Of a stretch of 64,000 nucleotides of DNA, positions 10,400 to 21,895 are shown in pieces. Below the pieces are notes generated by a model. It was not told the origin of the DNA, did no database searches, and was given only the letters and a program-made list of their open reading frames with translations. The position numbers and the translations under genes are program-made. How positions within the stretch are numbered: position 1 is the first letter of the stretch; every line of letters starts with the position of its first letter. Source of the stretch: Pseudocercospora fijiensis CIRAD86 (lineage: Eukaryota > Ascomycota > Dothideomycetes > Mycosphaerellales > Mycosphaerellaceae); the NCBI RefSeq assembly GCF_000340215.1, contig NW_006921540.1, positions 180,377 to 244,376 of the forward strand. Direction: 5' to 3'.

Positions 10400-12555
10400 A
10401 TGTCCATCACGAATCGTGAGCCGGCCAATGACCGCGTTCTCACTCCCGCATCAGATAAAGAGTCCTTCGACCTCCCGACACACACTGCGAATGAATATGA
10501 GCTTCAAGAGGTTGCGCGACATGGCAGACGGGTGATATACGAAGGCAGTGAGGATGCTGCCGGTGGTGCTGAGAAGAGCGACGAAGATGAGGACAAGGAA
10601 GACGATGATGATGTCGACAATGATCTTTTGGCGCAAGGTAAGTGGACCAGACGGGACAAAGAATAATTCTCTGAGGAAAGAGCGGCTTGCGCCCCACGTG
10701 TCAATGTGATAGCCTTGCTATGCTTGTCTCGTTCGCATGAGGAGAGCTGTGAGAGTTGACCCTGAAGTTGATAAGTCATAGGTAGGCAACCAAGTAGAGC
10801 CTCAAGCGCTCATTCTTTTGAGCTATGTACGCCAGACGAAGAGAAGGCTGTCATTCGCAAGCTGGATCTGAAAATGGCATTATATGTGGCATTTCTGTAT
10901 ATGATGTCTTTCCTCGACCGAAGCAATCTTGGTATGTACATCATCCTCCCATTCTATAGCATTCAGCTCAAGGGCGAAGAGAAAATCTTGGCTTCGTTGT
11001 CACAGCCTCAGCTGCTGAAAAGTAGTGCATTTCGAACACGCACTGATTTCACACGCAGGAAATGCGAACGTTGCAGGCTTGTCCGCAGACTTGAAGTTAA
11101 CGGATGACCAGTTTCAATGGCTCATCACCGCCTTCTACATCGCCTACATTGCTTTCGAGTGGATGACACTCTGCTACAAGTTCTTTCGCCCACACGTTTT
11201 CATCAGCTGTTGCGTAGCGGCATGGGGCATAATTGCATCCCTACAATCACTCGTGTCCAACTTTAAATTTCTAATTGTGCTGCGCATATTTCTTGGCATC
11301 GGCGAAGCAGCATTCACGGGCATTCCATTCTACCTCTCGTTCTTCTACAAGCGGGAGGAGCTGGCTTTCCGGACGGGCATTTTCATCGCAGCAGCGCCTC
11401 TAGCGACATCTTTTGCCAGCGGCTTGGCTTGGATCATTGTCAAGTTTGGCGACTTGCTACCTATAGCGAACTGGAGGCTCATTTTCTTGGTCGAAGGCTT
11501 TCCTGCATGCATTGTGGCGGTCTGGACGTATTACTGGCTTCCTGACTCGCCTGGTCAAGCACGCTGGCTCAATTCTCGAGAACGGAAGATTGCTAGGCTC
11601 CGCAAGCGTAAGGAGACTCGCATTGATGCAAGAGTGGGCGGACTGGCTACTCGACATGAGCAAGTCTTCAGATGGGGTAAGTGACTGAAGATGTACAGTT
11701 TCAATGTGAATGCGCTTGTTGACGATCCGCAGACCAAGTCAAACAGACCCTAATCGACCCGAAAGCATACGTCACTGCCAGCATGTTCTTCTGCGTGAAT
11801 GTAGGCTTCGGCAGCGTTCCTATCTTTCTGCCCGTAATTTTGAAAGACGCAGGCTACAGTCGAGTGGCAGCGGAAGGTCTCTCTGCAATTCCTATGCTCA
11901 CGGCGTTCGTCGTCGTCCTTCTCACAGCTTGGCTCTCGGATCGGCATCGAAACCGCAGCATCCCGTTAATTGCCCATGCGCTGCTAGCTGCAAGTGGATA
12001 TCTATTTCTGGCCATTGCTGGACCACACGTAAGCGAACTCCCACCTCACCCAGGCAGTACCAGCTCAAATCGAAAAACACTGCTCACAATGTCCTCGAAT
12101 CACATCTCGCTAACCTTTGTCCTCCAGGTCCGACACCTCCTGCGCTACCTCGCCTTCTTCCCCATCTGCGCGGGTCTATTCTCATGCGTGACTCTCATCG
12201 TCACATGGACCATCAACAACCAACCCTCCGACGAAGCCAAGGGCACCGGGTAAGAAAGCCAGAATTTCAAAGTTCTAGAACATTTGCTGATCATCACAGC
12301 ATGGCTCTCATGCAGTACATCGGGCAATGCGGACCTATCCTTGGAACACGAGTATTTCGAGAAATCGACGCTCCATATTTTGTGAAAGGTATGCTGGTGG
12401 GAGGAGGGGCAATGTTCATGGTCAGCGCACTGGCGTTGGTGTTGCGGATCTACCTGAGCAGAGAGAATAGGGAAAGGAGACGTAAATGGCATGCGAAATT
12501 GGGGGAGAATGTGGATGGCGAGCAGGTTACGAAGGATTTTTGCTTTATTGTATAG
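10400..12555 (+). CDS. MFS anion:cation symporter, allantoate/nicotinate permease family
   Basis: Plasma-membrane transporter of the DAL5/TNA1 branch (allantoate, nicotinate, pantothenate-type organic anions). Six exons: 10400-10637, 10782-10931, 11059-11676, 11733-12028, 12128-12249, 12300-12555; every junction keeps frame and uses GT-AG. The start of exon 2 could instead be 10836 (better pyrimidine tract), removing 18 residues. The predicted protein is about 559 residues. An acidic cytosolic N-terminus leads into MMSFLDRSNLGNANVAGL, the family's TM1 signature. Further segments include GIGEAAFTGIPFYLSFFYKR between TM4 and TM5, the central loop, and SVPIFLPVILKDAGYS in the C-terminal half. 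The exact substrate cannot be deduced. The Zn2Cys6 gene on the other side of the promoter is a candidate regulator by position only. Confidence 0.88.
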
Positions 12556-12920
12556 CTGAAATATCGGACGAGGGAATAGTCTCTGCATTGCAGTTCTTGT
12601 GTGTGTGTGTGTGTGTGTTGCAGCGGAAGGTTTGGCCCGCCCCGCGTTGCCGAGACGAAGGTTCCAAACCTCACTGCCTCTTCATTGTTAATGCATTACA
12701 TCAACATTGATACAGACGTCCTGACTCTCGAGCACAACTTGGAAGCTGCTCAGCTTTCGGATACCACAGCTGCACACGTGAGTATTGTGGTCGCAGACTG
12801 ACGTGGCTGGGCGGGGCTAGGTGTCACAGCAGCACAAATACGACCAGCAGTCTGGTAAGCGAATCATGGTGCGTGGCAAGGCATGAATGCGCGCTGTCAT
12901 CGAGCTTGCTATAGGCCATT
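12556..12920. other. Intergenic with GT dinucleotide tract
   Basis: 365 bp between the MFS stop and the FIG4 start. A (GT)n microsatellite of about 20 bp sits at 12599-12619, in the likely 3' UTR of the transporter. Nothing else stands out. Confidence 0.6.
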
Positions 12921-15900
12921 ATGGACCAAGGGCCGGTAGATGCTGGCCCCAGCGACAGTGACTATGGCAGCCGCCCGAGGTCATACTCGCCAGGACAAGA
13001 CCGCCGCCCTTCCGCTTCCAGGCCGCGTGCAGGCTTCCGAAGCGATTCTCTGCGCAGGCTCAATCACAATCACACAGACAGCACAGACGATGAGGAGCGT
13101 TTCCGATACGTGAAATCTGGGAACCCGCATCGAAGAGGGAGCAGCGAGTCGGCACGGTCTCTGGCAGATCCACCTCTTTATCCCAGAATCGGCGCTACTG
13201 CACGTGAAGTTTCTGGAGAGGTCTGCGTCGACAATGACGACCATATGAAGGCACATCGCTCCGCGCAAGTCAAAGACGAGCTTTCTAGACCTCATCGAAT
13301 GCACAAATTCATTTTGTACGAAACCAACTCCAGATACTGGATTACGGGTTCAGATATCACAGAAAAGTATTCCAGGCTTCTGCGCATCGACAGGAATAGC
13401 CCTCCTGGCCAGATCTCGCTTTTTGAGGATGAGACGGTGTATGACCGGAAGGAGCGGAACGATGTACTGCAGACCATACTCGAGGGGAACAAGTCCACAG
13501 GAGGCTTACGACAGAAGTTCGTCTTCTGGGGCGTTCTTGGATTCATTCGCTTTACCGAAGCATACTACATGCTGCTCATCACCAAGCGCAAGCAAGTGGC
13601 AATGATAGGCGGGCACTATGTGTATCAGGTCGAAGGCACCGAGCTTGTGCCCTTGACCACAGGCTCGAGCAATTCGTTTCTGCGCGATCGGAATCCAGAA
13701 GAAGCGCGCTTCCTGGGCATCCTCAACAATCTGGACTTGACCAGGTCATTCTATTACAGCTATTCATACGACATCACCCACTCGCTGCAGCGAAATATCA
13801 CCCGTCAGCGCGAGGCCATGAATGCAGGCATCACCGTTCCCGCGCATGAGTACAACGGCATGTTCGTATGGAATCACCATTTGCTGAAGCCTGCAGTAGA
13901 GGCACTCAAGCATCCCTACGACTGGTGTCTGCCGATCATCCATGGCTTTCTGAATCAAGAAATGCTCAATATCTTTGGTCGGAGTGTCTACCTAACAATC
14001 ATCGGTCGACGATCCAGATTCTTTGCTGGAGCACGCTTCTTAAAGCGAGGCGTGAACGACTCCGGCTACGTGGCGAACGACGTTGAGACAGAACAGATCG
14101 TTGCGGAGAAGCTGACTACTTCATTCCATGCTCCCGGGCCAACCCTCTTCTCCAATCCGACTTACACGTCTTACCTGCACCACAGAGGAAGCATCCCACT
14201 TTACTGGATCCAAGATAACAGTGGTGTAACTCCAAAACCCGCAATCGATATCAAACTGGCAGATCCCTTCTACCAGCCTGCAGCGCTGCATTTTGACCAC
14301 CTCTTCCAAAGGTATGGCTGTCCAATCTACGTATTGAATCTGGTGAAGGCGAGAGAGAAGACACCAAGAGAGTCTAAGCTACTGTACGCCTTCAAAGACT
14401 GTGTCGATTACCTTAACCAGTCCTTGCCAGAGGACAAGAAGATTCAGTATAAGGCGTACGATATGGCTCGCGCTGCCAAAACCCGGAATAGCGATGTTAT
14501 CGGTGGTCTTGAAGTCATTGCAAAAGACGTCCTTGGCCAGACTGGCTTTTTTCACAATGGTGATGGGAATCTGCAGGAGACGAAGGTCCAGAACGGCATC
14601 GCAAGAATTAATTGCATTGACTGCCTGGATCGTACGAACGCAGCCCAGTTCATCGTTGGGAAACACGCTTTCGCATTGCAACTGAAAGCTTTGGGAATCA
14701 TTGTCAAGGATTCCGTTGATTACGACACTGATGCGGTCAATTTATTCACTGCAATGTTCCACGATCACGGAGACAACATCGCCATGCAATATGGAGGTTC
14801 TCACTTGGTGAACACGATGGCCACTTACCGCAAGCTGGGGCATTGGCAAAGCTCCTCGCGGGATATGGTGGAGAGCTTCAAGCGCTACTACCACAATTCT
14901 TTCCTAGACAGTCAACGGCAAGAAGCGTACAACCTGTTCCTTGGAAATTACATATGGGCAGCAGGACAGCCTATGCTATGGGACCTCTCGACTGACTACT
15001 ATCTGCATCACAGCGATCCTAAAGCATGGTTGACACGCAACAGAAGGAATTACATCGAGTGGTATACGCCAGAGTATCTGGAGCCCAGGACGGTGCCACC
15101 TCGAATCTACAATCAGCGTGTTGCTACCGAGCTCGAGAAACGAGGCGTGGCTGCATTTGATGACTATTGGAGAGAGACATATCCTCCGTCGAGGATCTCG
15201 TCTCTCGACAAGACGTACTCTTCACGACTGATGGAAACCTACAACGAGCACTTCATTCCAGATAAAGCAAATTGCGCGAGCAAAAGTGATTTCAGTCCGT
15301 TTGTTCGGAGAGTGAACCCAAACAGACACGCCGACTCGCCCGAGAAAAGGACGCAGAGGAAAGGAGTCAAGATTGTGGATCCATCAGAGGAGAGCACAGA
15401 AAAGGCATCTCAGCTGTCGGAAAGACCTCCAACTGCGAACATGGAGGAACTTTCCAGCATTCTTCGCGAGACTGTGTACAAGGATATTCCAGTGTTGATG
15501 AAGGCACAAGCTACACCTACATCGGATACCTTTAGACCAGCAGACAAGGCGCAGATGCATCTGTGGACGCTGAACCAGTTCCACGTCCAGTCTCTAAATC
15601 CTCACGTGTCAAACGAAGAGGCATCGGAATACGCGCGATACATATCACACCCAACAAACATACCTCTTGTCACATCGACCGACTTGCCTTCAGATGCCAA
15701 CATCGACTATGTTGAATATGTGAATGGGGCTGGTGCCAACGCGTTTGAAGACTTTGAGGACGAAGAGACATTCGGCCAAGGAGTCAGCGAAGAGGACTTG
15801 GAGCATTATTGGGACTACTTGGAAGAGAAACAAGACCCTCTGACAGTGACGGACGAGGATTTGCCGAAGAAGCGGTATAAGGCATATCGGCAGTGGCTCA

Positions 15901-15980
15901 AGGGGAAGAGTTTGTTCAAGCAGAGCAAAGTCGATCCGGAGTATAATGCGGAGGGAACGACGATGAGGGAGCAGACGTGA
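12921..15980 (+). CDS. FIG4: Polyphosphoinositide 5-phosphatase FIG4 (Sac domain)
   Basis: FIG4 removes the 5-phosphate of PI(3,5)P2 on the vacuole and also supports the FAB1-VAC14 kinase complex. Intronless, 1019 residues; the yeast protein is shorter (879), the excess here being mainly a Ser/Arg-rich N-terminal tail of about 125 residues. The Sac domain starts near residue 130 (HKFILYETNSRYWITG). The catalytic CX5R(T/S) motif is C565 to R571 within RINCIDCLDRTN, fully intact. Behind it are the conserved NLFTAMFHDHGDNIAMQYGG block and the FIG4-type C-terminal region with IWAAGQPMLWDLSTDYYLH. The C-terminus is acidic (EDFEDEETFGQGVSEEDLEHYW). No sign of damage. Confidence 0.95.
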   Translation: MDQGPVDAGPSDSDYGSRPRSYSPGQDRRPSASRPRAGFRSDSLRRLNHNHTDSTDDEERFRYVKSGNPHRRGSSESARSLADPPLYPRIGATAREVSGEVCVDNDDHMKAHRSAQVKDELSRPHRMHKFILYETNSRYWITGSDITEKYSRLLRIDRNSPPGQISLFEDETVYDRKERNDVLQTILEGNKSTGGLRQKFVFWGVLGFIRFTEAYYMLLITKRKQVAMIGGHYVYQVEGTELVPLTTGSSNSFLRDRNPEEARFLGILNNLDLTRSFYYSYSYDITHSLQRNITRQREAMNAGITVPAHEYNGMFVWNHHLLKPAVEALKHPYDWCLPIIHGFLNQEMLNIFGRSVYLTIIGRRSRFFAGARFLKRGVNDSGYVANDVETEQIVAEKLTTSFHAPGPTLFSNPTYTSYLHHRGSIPLYWIQDNSGVTPKPAIDIKLADPFYQPAALHFDHLFQRYGCPIYVLNLVKAREKTPRESKLLYAFKDCVDYLNQSLPEDKKIQYKAYDMARAAKTRNSDVIGGLEVIAKDVLGQTGFFHNGDGNLQETKVQNGIARINCIDCLDRTNAAQFIVGKHAFALQLKALGIIVKDSVDYDTDAVNLFTAMFHDHGDNIAMQYGGSHLVNTMATYRKLGHWQSSSRDMVESFKRYYHNSFLDSQRQEAYNLFLGNYIWAAGQPMLWDLSTDYYLHHSDPKAWLTRNRRNYIEWYTPEYLEPRTVPPRIYNQRVATELEKRGVAAFDDYWRETYPPSRISSLDKTYSSRLMETYNEHFIPDKANCASKSDFSPFVRRVNPNRHADSPEKRTQRKGVKIVDPSEESTEKASQLSERPPTANMEELSSILRETVYKDIPVLMKAQATPTSDTFRPADKAQMHLWTLNQFHVQSLNPHVSNEEASEYARYISHPTNIPLVTSTDLPSDANIDYVEYVNGAGANAFEDFEDEETFGQGVSEEDLEHYWDYLEEKQDPLTVTDEDLPKKRYKAYRQWLKGKSLFKQSKVDPEYNAEGTTMREQT

Positions 15981-16453
15981 CTGGGGATTTGAAGCGAGGC
16001 GCTGAGAGGGTGTCACTTTTGGAGAATAGAATTGCAAGATAGCGGTAGGGGTAGCGTTAGACATTTTGGAAGCCGCGAGGCATCAATTCAGGCACTCGAA
16101 ATCCCTGCAGCCGCGACGCCGCAGGCTTAGGTCATCTCTCCGTCTCCCTCTCAAACACTGCAGCTCTCACTGCCTCACAACCCTCACACTCCGCCCGCCC
16201 ACGCACAAACCACTGTCACACTCTCTCCATCTCCCATATCCATCACCACAACACCACTCTCCCTCGACCCGGCAAAACTTCGAGACGACTTGAGTGAGAA
16301 CGACTGGCAGCGCAGCACAGCCCAGCACAGCGTAGCATAGCACCAGCGGCGTGTGCTGTTTGTGGTGGTGGTAGCAGTCACAGCTTGGAGTTGGGACACG
16401 GCGTAGGCACACTCACACCACCCACCACAAACACAAAATAACGACTCGCTCAT
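15981..16453. promoter_or_regulatory. Pyrimidine-rich promoter/5' leader of UBA1
   Basis: 473 bp between FIG4 and UBA1. From about 16,120 to 16,270 the plus strand is strongly C/T-rich, as in leaders of highly expressed filamentous-fungal genes. Short CACCAC and CAGCACAGC repeats follow. No TATA box was identified with confidence. Confidence 0.5.
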
Positions 16454-19400
16454 ATGAAGAGAAGGGCAGAGTCGCCGCCTATCAATACCCACCACACCGA
16501 CTCACCCAACAAGAAGAGAAGCATGGCCGAGCCCCACGGCAGCAGCAACGGCGCTGCGAACATGGACCTCGACAACCCGGCCAAGGCTGCCGAGCAGCTG
16601 AAAAACGCCAGCGATGGCAACGGCGAGATCGATGAGAGCTTGTACAGTCGGCAGCTGTATGTGCTGGGCCACGAGGCCATGAAGCGCATGGGCAGCAGCA
16701 AGGTGCTCGTGGTTGGCTTGCGTGGGCTGGGCGTGGAGATTGCGAAGAATATTGCGTTGGCTGGTGTGAAGAGTCTGACGCTGTGGGATCCCAAGCCTGC
16801 GCGCATTCAAGACCTCTCCAGTCAATTCTTCCTGCATCCTGAAGACGTGGGCAAGCCGCGCGCTGAAGTGACGGCACCACGTGTTTCAGAGCTCAACCCA
16901 TACACACCCGTCGACGTACATCCAGGCGGTCTGGATGATCTCGAAGAGCTGAAGCGATACCAAGTCGTCGTACTGACAGATACCAAACTGTCAGATCAGC
17001 TCAAGATTGCAGAGTTCTGCCACAACAACGGCATCTACATCGTCATCACCGACACGTTCGGTCTATTCGGATACATCTTTACGGACTTTGGCAAGAACTT
17101 CACTGTTGGCGATCCCACTGGCGAGAACCCACTGAGCGGCATTGTTGCAGGCATCGATGAGCAAGGCTTGGTATCGGCGTTGGACGAGACACGACACGGC
17201 TTAGAAGATGGCGATTTCGTTACCTTTTCAGAAGTGGAGGGCATTGAACAGCTGAACGATGGCACACCACGCAAGATTGCCGTCAAGGGCCCATACACCT
17301 TCCAGATCGAGCTTCCTGCCGGTGCTGGACAGTATCAGCGCGGTGGTCTATACCAGCAGGTCAAGATGCCCAAGATCTTGGACTTTGAGAGCCTCAGCAC
17401 CCAGCTCACCAAGCCAGAGGCACTCATCTCGGACTTCGCCAAGTTCGATCGTCCAGCTCAATTGCACGTCGGTGTGCAAGCACTACATGCGTTTGCCGAG
17501 AAGACCGGCCATCTCCCACGACCACACAACGACACAGATGCTAAGGAGGTGTACGAGTTGCACAGGCATCTCTCAGAAGATGGANNNNNNNNNNNNNNNN
17601 NNNNNNNNNNNNNNNNNNNNNNNNNNNNNNNNNNNNNNNNNNNNNNNNNNNNNNNNNNNNNNNNNNNNNNNNNNNNNNNNNNNNGCTCAGTCAGTCTCGG
17701 GCAAGTTCCCCCCATCAAGCACCCTTTTTACTTCGATTCGCTGGAGTCACTTCCTACTTCCGCGACTTTTGATGAAGAGTCGTGCAAGCCTCTCGGGACT
17801 CGCTACGATGGCCAAATCGCTGTCGTTGGCAAAGAATTCCAGGACAAGATTGCCAATGTCAAGCAATTCTTGGTTGGCGCTGGCGCCATCGGTTGCGAGA
17901 TGTTGAAGAACTGGGCCATGATCGGTCTTGCTACCGGTCCAAACGGCAAGATCAGTGTGACAGACATGGATCAGATCGAGAAGAGTAACTTGAACCGGCA
18001 GTTCTTGTTCCGCTCCAAGGACGTCGGCAAGCTCAAATCAGAATGCGCATCGCAGGCTGTGCAGGCGATGAACCCAGACCTTAACGGCCACATCAACATG
18101 CTGAAGGACCGCGTTGCACAAGACACAGAGCACATCTTCAATGAAGACTTCTGGGAAGCTCTTGACGGTGTGACTAATGCTTTGGACAATGTCGATGCTC
18201 GCACGTACGTCGACCGTCGTTGCGTATTCTTCCACAAGCCTCTACTCGACAGCGGTACTCTCGGTACGAAGGGCAACACCCAAGTTGTGCTCCCGCGCCA
18301 GACCGAATCCTACTCGAGCTCACAAGACCCTCCTGAGCAATCTTTCCCCATGTGCACGCTGCGTTCTTTCCCCAATCGCATTGAGCACACCATTGCTTGG
18401 GCAAAGGATCTCTTCCACTCCTACTTTGCCGGTCCGGCAGACATCGTCAACGCGTACATGACACAGAAGGATTATCTGGGCACGGCTCTCAAGCAGTCCG
18501 GCAATGAAAAGCAGACATTGGAGACTTTGCAAGAATACCTTGTAACTTCCAAGCCAGAAAGCTTCGACGACTGCATTGAGTGGGCGCGCACACAGTTTGA
18601 GAAGCAGTACAACAATGCTATCCAACAGCTCCTGTACAACTTTCCCAAGGACAGCAAGACCTCCTCAGGGCAGCCCTTTTGGTCTGGACCGAAGCGCGCT
18701 CCTGATGCGCTCAAATTCGACGCCAACAACCCCACTCACTACACATTCATCCTCGCCGCTGCCAACCTTCACGCCTTCAACTACCATATCAAGCCAAAGA
18801 ACGATCGAAGCTACATGGTCAGCGTGCTCGAACGCATGATCGTGCCCGACTTCAAGCCGGATGCCAACGTCAAGATCCAGGCTGACGACAAGGAGCCTGA
18901 TCCAAATGCCAACGCTCCAGCAGATGACAATGAAGAGCTTTCACAGATCGCCAGGTCGCTTCCACAACCAAAGACGCTTGGCGACTTCCGTCTCGAGCCA
19001 GTCGAGTTTGAGAAGGACGATGACACCAATTTCCACATCGATTTCATCACTGCAGCATCAAACCTCCGCGCGGAGAACTACAAGATCACGACTGCTGATC
19101 GTCACAAGACCAAGTTCATTGCTGGAAAGATCATCCCGGCCATCGCCACCACGACCGCTCTCGTGACAGGTCTTGTGGTCTTGGAGCTGTACAAGATCAT
19201 CGACGGAAAGGAGGATATCGAGCAGTACAAGAATGGATTCGTCAACCTGGCTCTGCCATTCTTTGGCTTCTCGGAACCGATTGCTTCACCCAAGGGCAAG
19301 TACCAGGGACCTAATGGTGAAGTGACCATCGACAAGCTCTGGGACCGCTTCGAATCGAAGGACGTTACACTGAAGGAATTCATCGAGGACTTCAAAGCAA

Positions 19401-19633
19401 AGGGACTGACCATTAGCATGATCAGTTCTGGCGTCAGCTTGCTCTACGCCTCCTTCTATCCTCCCGCCAAGCTCAAGGACCGCCTTCCACTCAAGCTTTC
19501 CGAACTGGTCGAGACGATTTCTAGGAAGAAGATTCCCGAGCATCAGAAGAATGTCATCTTTGAGATTACGTGTGAGGATGAGACGGAGGAAGATGTCGAG
19601 GTTCCTTATGTCATGGTCAAGCTTGACAAGTAA
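16454..19633 (+). CDS. UBA1: Ubiquitin-activating enzyme E1, interrupted by an assembly gap
   Basis: E1 adenylates ubiquitin and passes it through a thioester to E2 enzymes. No intron is seen; about 1059 codons if the 100 Ns count as drawn (yeast UBA1 1024). The start at 16454 gives a short basic tail (KKRS) that could be a nuclear signal; a second ATG (MAEPHG) at 16523 would give the cytosolic form. Visible are the inactive adenylation half ([15 protein letters not shown]), the active half with nucleotide loop [18 protein letters not shown] and [16 protein letters not shown], the catalytic Cys in [11 protein letters not shown] (residue 634 as drawn), and the C-terminal ubiquitin-fold domain. 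Ns occupy 17585-17684. Right after the gap the frame seems shifted by one base at a run of six Cs near 17708-17713. I read both as assembly faults, not a pseudogene. Confidence 0.93.
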   Translation: MKRRAESPPINTHHTDSPNKKRSMAEPHGSSNGAANMDLDNPAKAAEQLKNASDGNGEIDESLYSRQLYVLGHEAMKRMGSSKVLVVGLRGLGVEIAKNIALAGVKSLTLWDPKPARIQDLSSQFFLHPEDVGKPRAEVTAPRVSELNPYTPVDVHPGGLDDLEELKRYQVVVLTDTKLSDQLKIAEFCHNNGIYIVITDTFGLFGYIFTDFGKNFTVGDPTGENPLSGIVAGIDEQGLVSALDETRHGLEDGDFVTFSEVEGIEQLNDGTPRKIAVKGPYTFQIELPAGAGQYQRGGLYQQVKMPKILDFESLSTQLTKPEALISDFAKFDRPAQLHVGVQALHAFAEKTGHLPRPHNDTDAKEVYELHRHLSEDGXXXXXXXXXXXXXXXXXXXXXXXXXXXXXXXXXXSVSLGQVPPIKHPFYFDSLESLPTSATFDEESCKPLGTRYDGQIAVVGKEFQDKIANVKQFLVGAGAIGCEMLKNWAMIGLATGPNGKISVTDMDQIEKSNLNRQFLFRSKDVGKLKSECASQAVQAMNPDLNGHINMLKDRVAQDTEHIFNEDFWEALDGVTNALDNVDARTYVDRRCVFFHKPLLDSGTLGTKGNTQVVLPRQTESYSSSQDPPEQSFPMCTLRSFPNRIEHTIAWAKDLFHSYFAGPADIVNAYMTQKDYLGTALKQSGNEKQTLETLQEYLVTSKPESFDDCIEWARTQFEKQYNNAIQQLLYNFPKDSKTSSGQPFWSGPKRAPDALKFDANNPTHYTFILAAANLHAFNYHIKPKNDRSYMVSVLERMIVPDFKPDANVKIQADDKEPDPNANAPADDNEELSQIARSLPQPKTLGDFRLEPVEFEKDDDTNFHIDFITAASNLRAENYKITTADRHKTKFIAGKIIPAIATTTALVTGLVVLELYKIIDGKEDIEQYKNGFVNLALPFFGFSEPIASPKGKYQGPNGEVTIDKLWDRFESKDVTLKEFIEDFKAKGLTISMISSGVSLLYASFYPPAKLKDRLPLKLSELVETISRKKIPEHQKNVIFEITCEDETEEDVEVPYVMVKLDK
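17585..17684. other. Assembly gap, 100 Ns
   Basis: Exactly 100 Ns, the usual placeholder length. By comparison with E1 proteins, roughly 40-50 codons are missing here (the region just before the conserved SGKF...YFDSLESLP block), so the real gap is probably longer than drawn. Confidence 0.95.
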
Positions 19634-20189
19634 GGACGGACGAATTCATTCGTTGGATGGATTATTGCAAAGGGCATACAGATTTGGAGATTTTGCACAG
19701 ATTGATCGACTGTACTGTCGATGTCGGTCGTGTCGGATCGGATCAGATAAGGTTCATGCGATATGGCACTTAGAATAGATGGTAGCATGTGTATCATGTG
19801 CAAACAAAACAACGCTCCTTGAAGGAAATCTCGCCAACGACGCCCCGCCAGCTTCTTCCTCATGCTTAGTCGTTCTCCTTACTGCCTTTCCCAGGATTTG
19901 TGAGAAATTTGTTCGATGATAGGCAACAGAAAATATCGTCGTTCAAAGCTTCCGACGACGTTTGCGCGTTCGTCTCTTGATGCAGCCGGATTGTCTTGGC
20001 GCTTCTAACCTCCTCTCTGTCGCGTCGTACTCCGACTTTCACAATATCATCAACAACACACGGCATTTTCTGGCCCACGGTCGACCGGAATATTAAACAA
20101 AACACGGCACGGCGCGCGAGACCTTCGAGAGCAGTCCGGTCAGTGTCTTCGCTGGGTGACTGGTCCAGCGCGGGATATCCGGGTATTCA
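19634..20189. other. Intergenic, UBA1 3' UTR and upstream region of the zinc-cluster gene
   Basis: About 550 bp without a convincing frame or RNA gene. Base composition is normal and shows no RIP scarring. Confidence 0.5.
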
Positions 20190-21533
20190 ATGTCGCATAT
20201 GGCACCCAGTGCAAAAGATCGCCGGCCACGCCAGAGACGGCACGGAGCATGCGTGGCGTGCAAGAAGCGCAAGGTCCGCTGCACTGGCGAAAGACCCGCG
20301 TGCACAGAATGTCGTAAATCTGCGATAGGCTGCGTGTACATGAAAATGAAAGATCTTACCGAAGCTGAAGCCGAGGCGCTGGCACGATCCATTGACAGAA
20401 TGAAGTCCTATGGTCATGCTCGCCGTGGCCCTGGCCCTCCCATTCTCTGGACCGATGACAATGGCCAAATCCACGAAAGGCTGAGACAGGCGTGCGATCG
20501 GTGTCGAGCTAAGAAGACTCGATGCTCGGGCCATGTGCCGGAGTGCGCTGCATGTGTCGAGCGTGGATTTCCCTGTTTATATGCCAGTGACCAGCGAAGG
20601 CGTATAAGAACGAATGAGCTTGATACGAGTCCACGGAAAAGGCGAAGGACGGATTCACCAGAGGCCCCACGAGCCCTCACGACTGCGCACTACAATCTGC
20701 CTTACAACCCCACCTACAAACCACCATATACCCCTATCTCGCAGACCAAATCTCCAGACGCCGTGACCAGAAAAACTAGAGCCCCGCGAGGATCGACGTG
20801 CACCAATTGCAGGAGGAAGAAACGAGAATGCACCGGCGAGACTTTTCCATGCCAACCTTGCCATTCGCAAGGACTTGCTTGCGTCCCACAAACCGCTGGA
20901 GCCGATGTAGTGCGTCCACCACATACCCAGTATCGCACACAAGAGCCACCGCCGCCGCCAGCACCCCCTCAGCAAGACGACGACCCTTCAGACCAACTAC
21001 AACGTGAGACGAAAGAAGCAGACCCCGGCCCTACCAAAGAACGACCCCACCCCTGCCATGAATGCGGCAAATGCTTCACCCGCCGCGAACATCTCCGCCG
21101 CCACGCAATCATCCACCTCGGCCAGAAACCCTTCGCCTGCACAGTCCGGGGCTGCACCCGAGCCTTCTACCGCTCCGATCAACTCCTCCGCCACTCCCGC
21201 ACCCACTACCCACCACCCTCCTCCTCCTCCCCCCATCGCAACGAAATCCGGTCATGTTATAGTTGTGACCGCAATTTCCCCAACGCCACGGCTTTCTACG
21301 AACATTTTCCTTGCGTGGGGACGGCCACGGCCACGGCTACGGCTACGGATGAGATGAAGCGGTGTGGGGCTTGTGGGAGGGATGGGGTTGCGTTGCGGAG
21401 GCATTGGCCGTGTGATGAGCGGGCCAAGACGGATTTTGGGGATTTTGTCACGCAGTTGGAGGTTGCGGCTTGTGTTACGCCGTCGGATGGTGAGGGGAAG
21501 GGGGAGGCGGCGAGCCACTACTGCTACTTATGA
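20190..21533 (+). CDS. Regulator with three Zn2Cys6 clusters plus C2H2 fingers
   Basis: A 447-residue intronless frame with an unusual architecture. Three complete binuclear clusters follow one another: Cys 21/24/31/38/41/48, Cys 102/105/112/119/122/129 and Cys 204/207/214/221/224/231, all with spacing 2-6-6-2-6. Two classical C2H2 fingers come next (C289, C292, H305, H309 and C317, C322, H335, H339), then two shorter C2HC-like motifs (C356, C359, H372, C375 and C392, C395, H405, C408). Linkers are basic or Pro-rich. There is no fungal-specific middle homology region. A (TA)n dipeptide run near residue 378 is encoded by a GGCCAC-type repeat. Most likely a nuclear DNA-binding protein; target unknown. 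It is the last gene before the repeat block and shows no RIP damage. A second in-frame ATG at codon 4 could be used. Confidence 0.85.
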   Translation: MSHMAPSAKDRRPRQRRHGACVACKKRKVRCTGERPACTECRKSAIGCVYMKMKDLTEAEAEALARSIDRMKSYGHARRGPGPPILWTDDNGQIHERLRQACDRCRAKKTRCSGHVPECAACVERGFPCLYASDQRRRIRTNELDTSPRKRRRTDSPEAPRALTTAHYNLPYNPTYKPPYTPISQTKSPDAVTRKTRAPRGSTCTNCRRKKRECTGETFPCQPCHSQGLACVPQTAGADVVRPPHTQYRTQEPPPPPAPPQQDDDPSDQLQRETKEADPGPTKERPHPCHECGKCFTRREHLRRHAIIHLGQKPFACTVRGCTRAFYRSDQLLRHSRTHYPPPSSSSPHRNEIRSCYSCDRNFPNATAFYEHFPCVGTATATATATDEMKRCGACGRDGVALRRHWPCDERAKTDFGDFVTQLEVAACVTPSDGEGKGEAASHYCYL

Positions 21534-21654
21534 TGAAATTTTCATTGGCCTTTTGCCTGTTATATCACGTGAATCCTTCCACTTCCTTCTTGACAGTTTG
21601 TACCTCTCGTGGAAATTTTTTTTGGTGGACCTGTGTTTAAGACAGGGAATTATA

Positions 21655-21895
21655 TAGTATCTCCTCGATCTAGAACGATAGGATCAAATCTATACGCTAG
21701 AAAGGAGTGCACATCGTGAATAGATCTCGTCTACCTTATATATAGCACACTCCTAGTAGTACGGCTCTATAGGACAAACAGACTAAGTACTTTCGTAAGA
21801 GGATCGAAGGATTTTAGTTTATTTAGTATATATACGAGTAAGCAAAAATCTATTAAATTAAATATTACTTATAATAGTTAGAGGCTAAGTAGTAA
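21655..21895 (-). mobile_element. Internally deleted piggyBac-like copy (MITE-like)
   Basis: About 240 bp that match the two ends of the longer piggyBac-like element at 29556-33275. The left part (AGTATCTCCTCGATC onward) matches 29556-29668, the right part (ACTCCTAGTAGTA onward) matches about 33129-33275, and the 3.4 kb between them is missing. It looks like a non-autonomous deletion derivative. No terminal TTAA duplication could be fixed with confidence. Confidence 0.6.

Noticed and set aside
1..21533. Secondary-metabolite gene cluster (two zinc regulators and an MFS transporter nearby)
   Set aside because: No polyketide synthase, NRPS, terpene cyclase or tailoring enzymes; the other genes are housekeeping.
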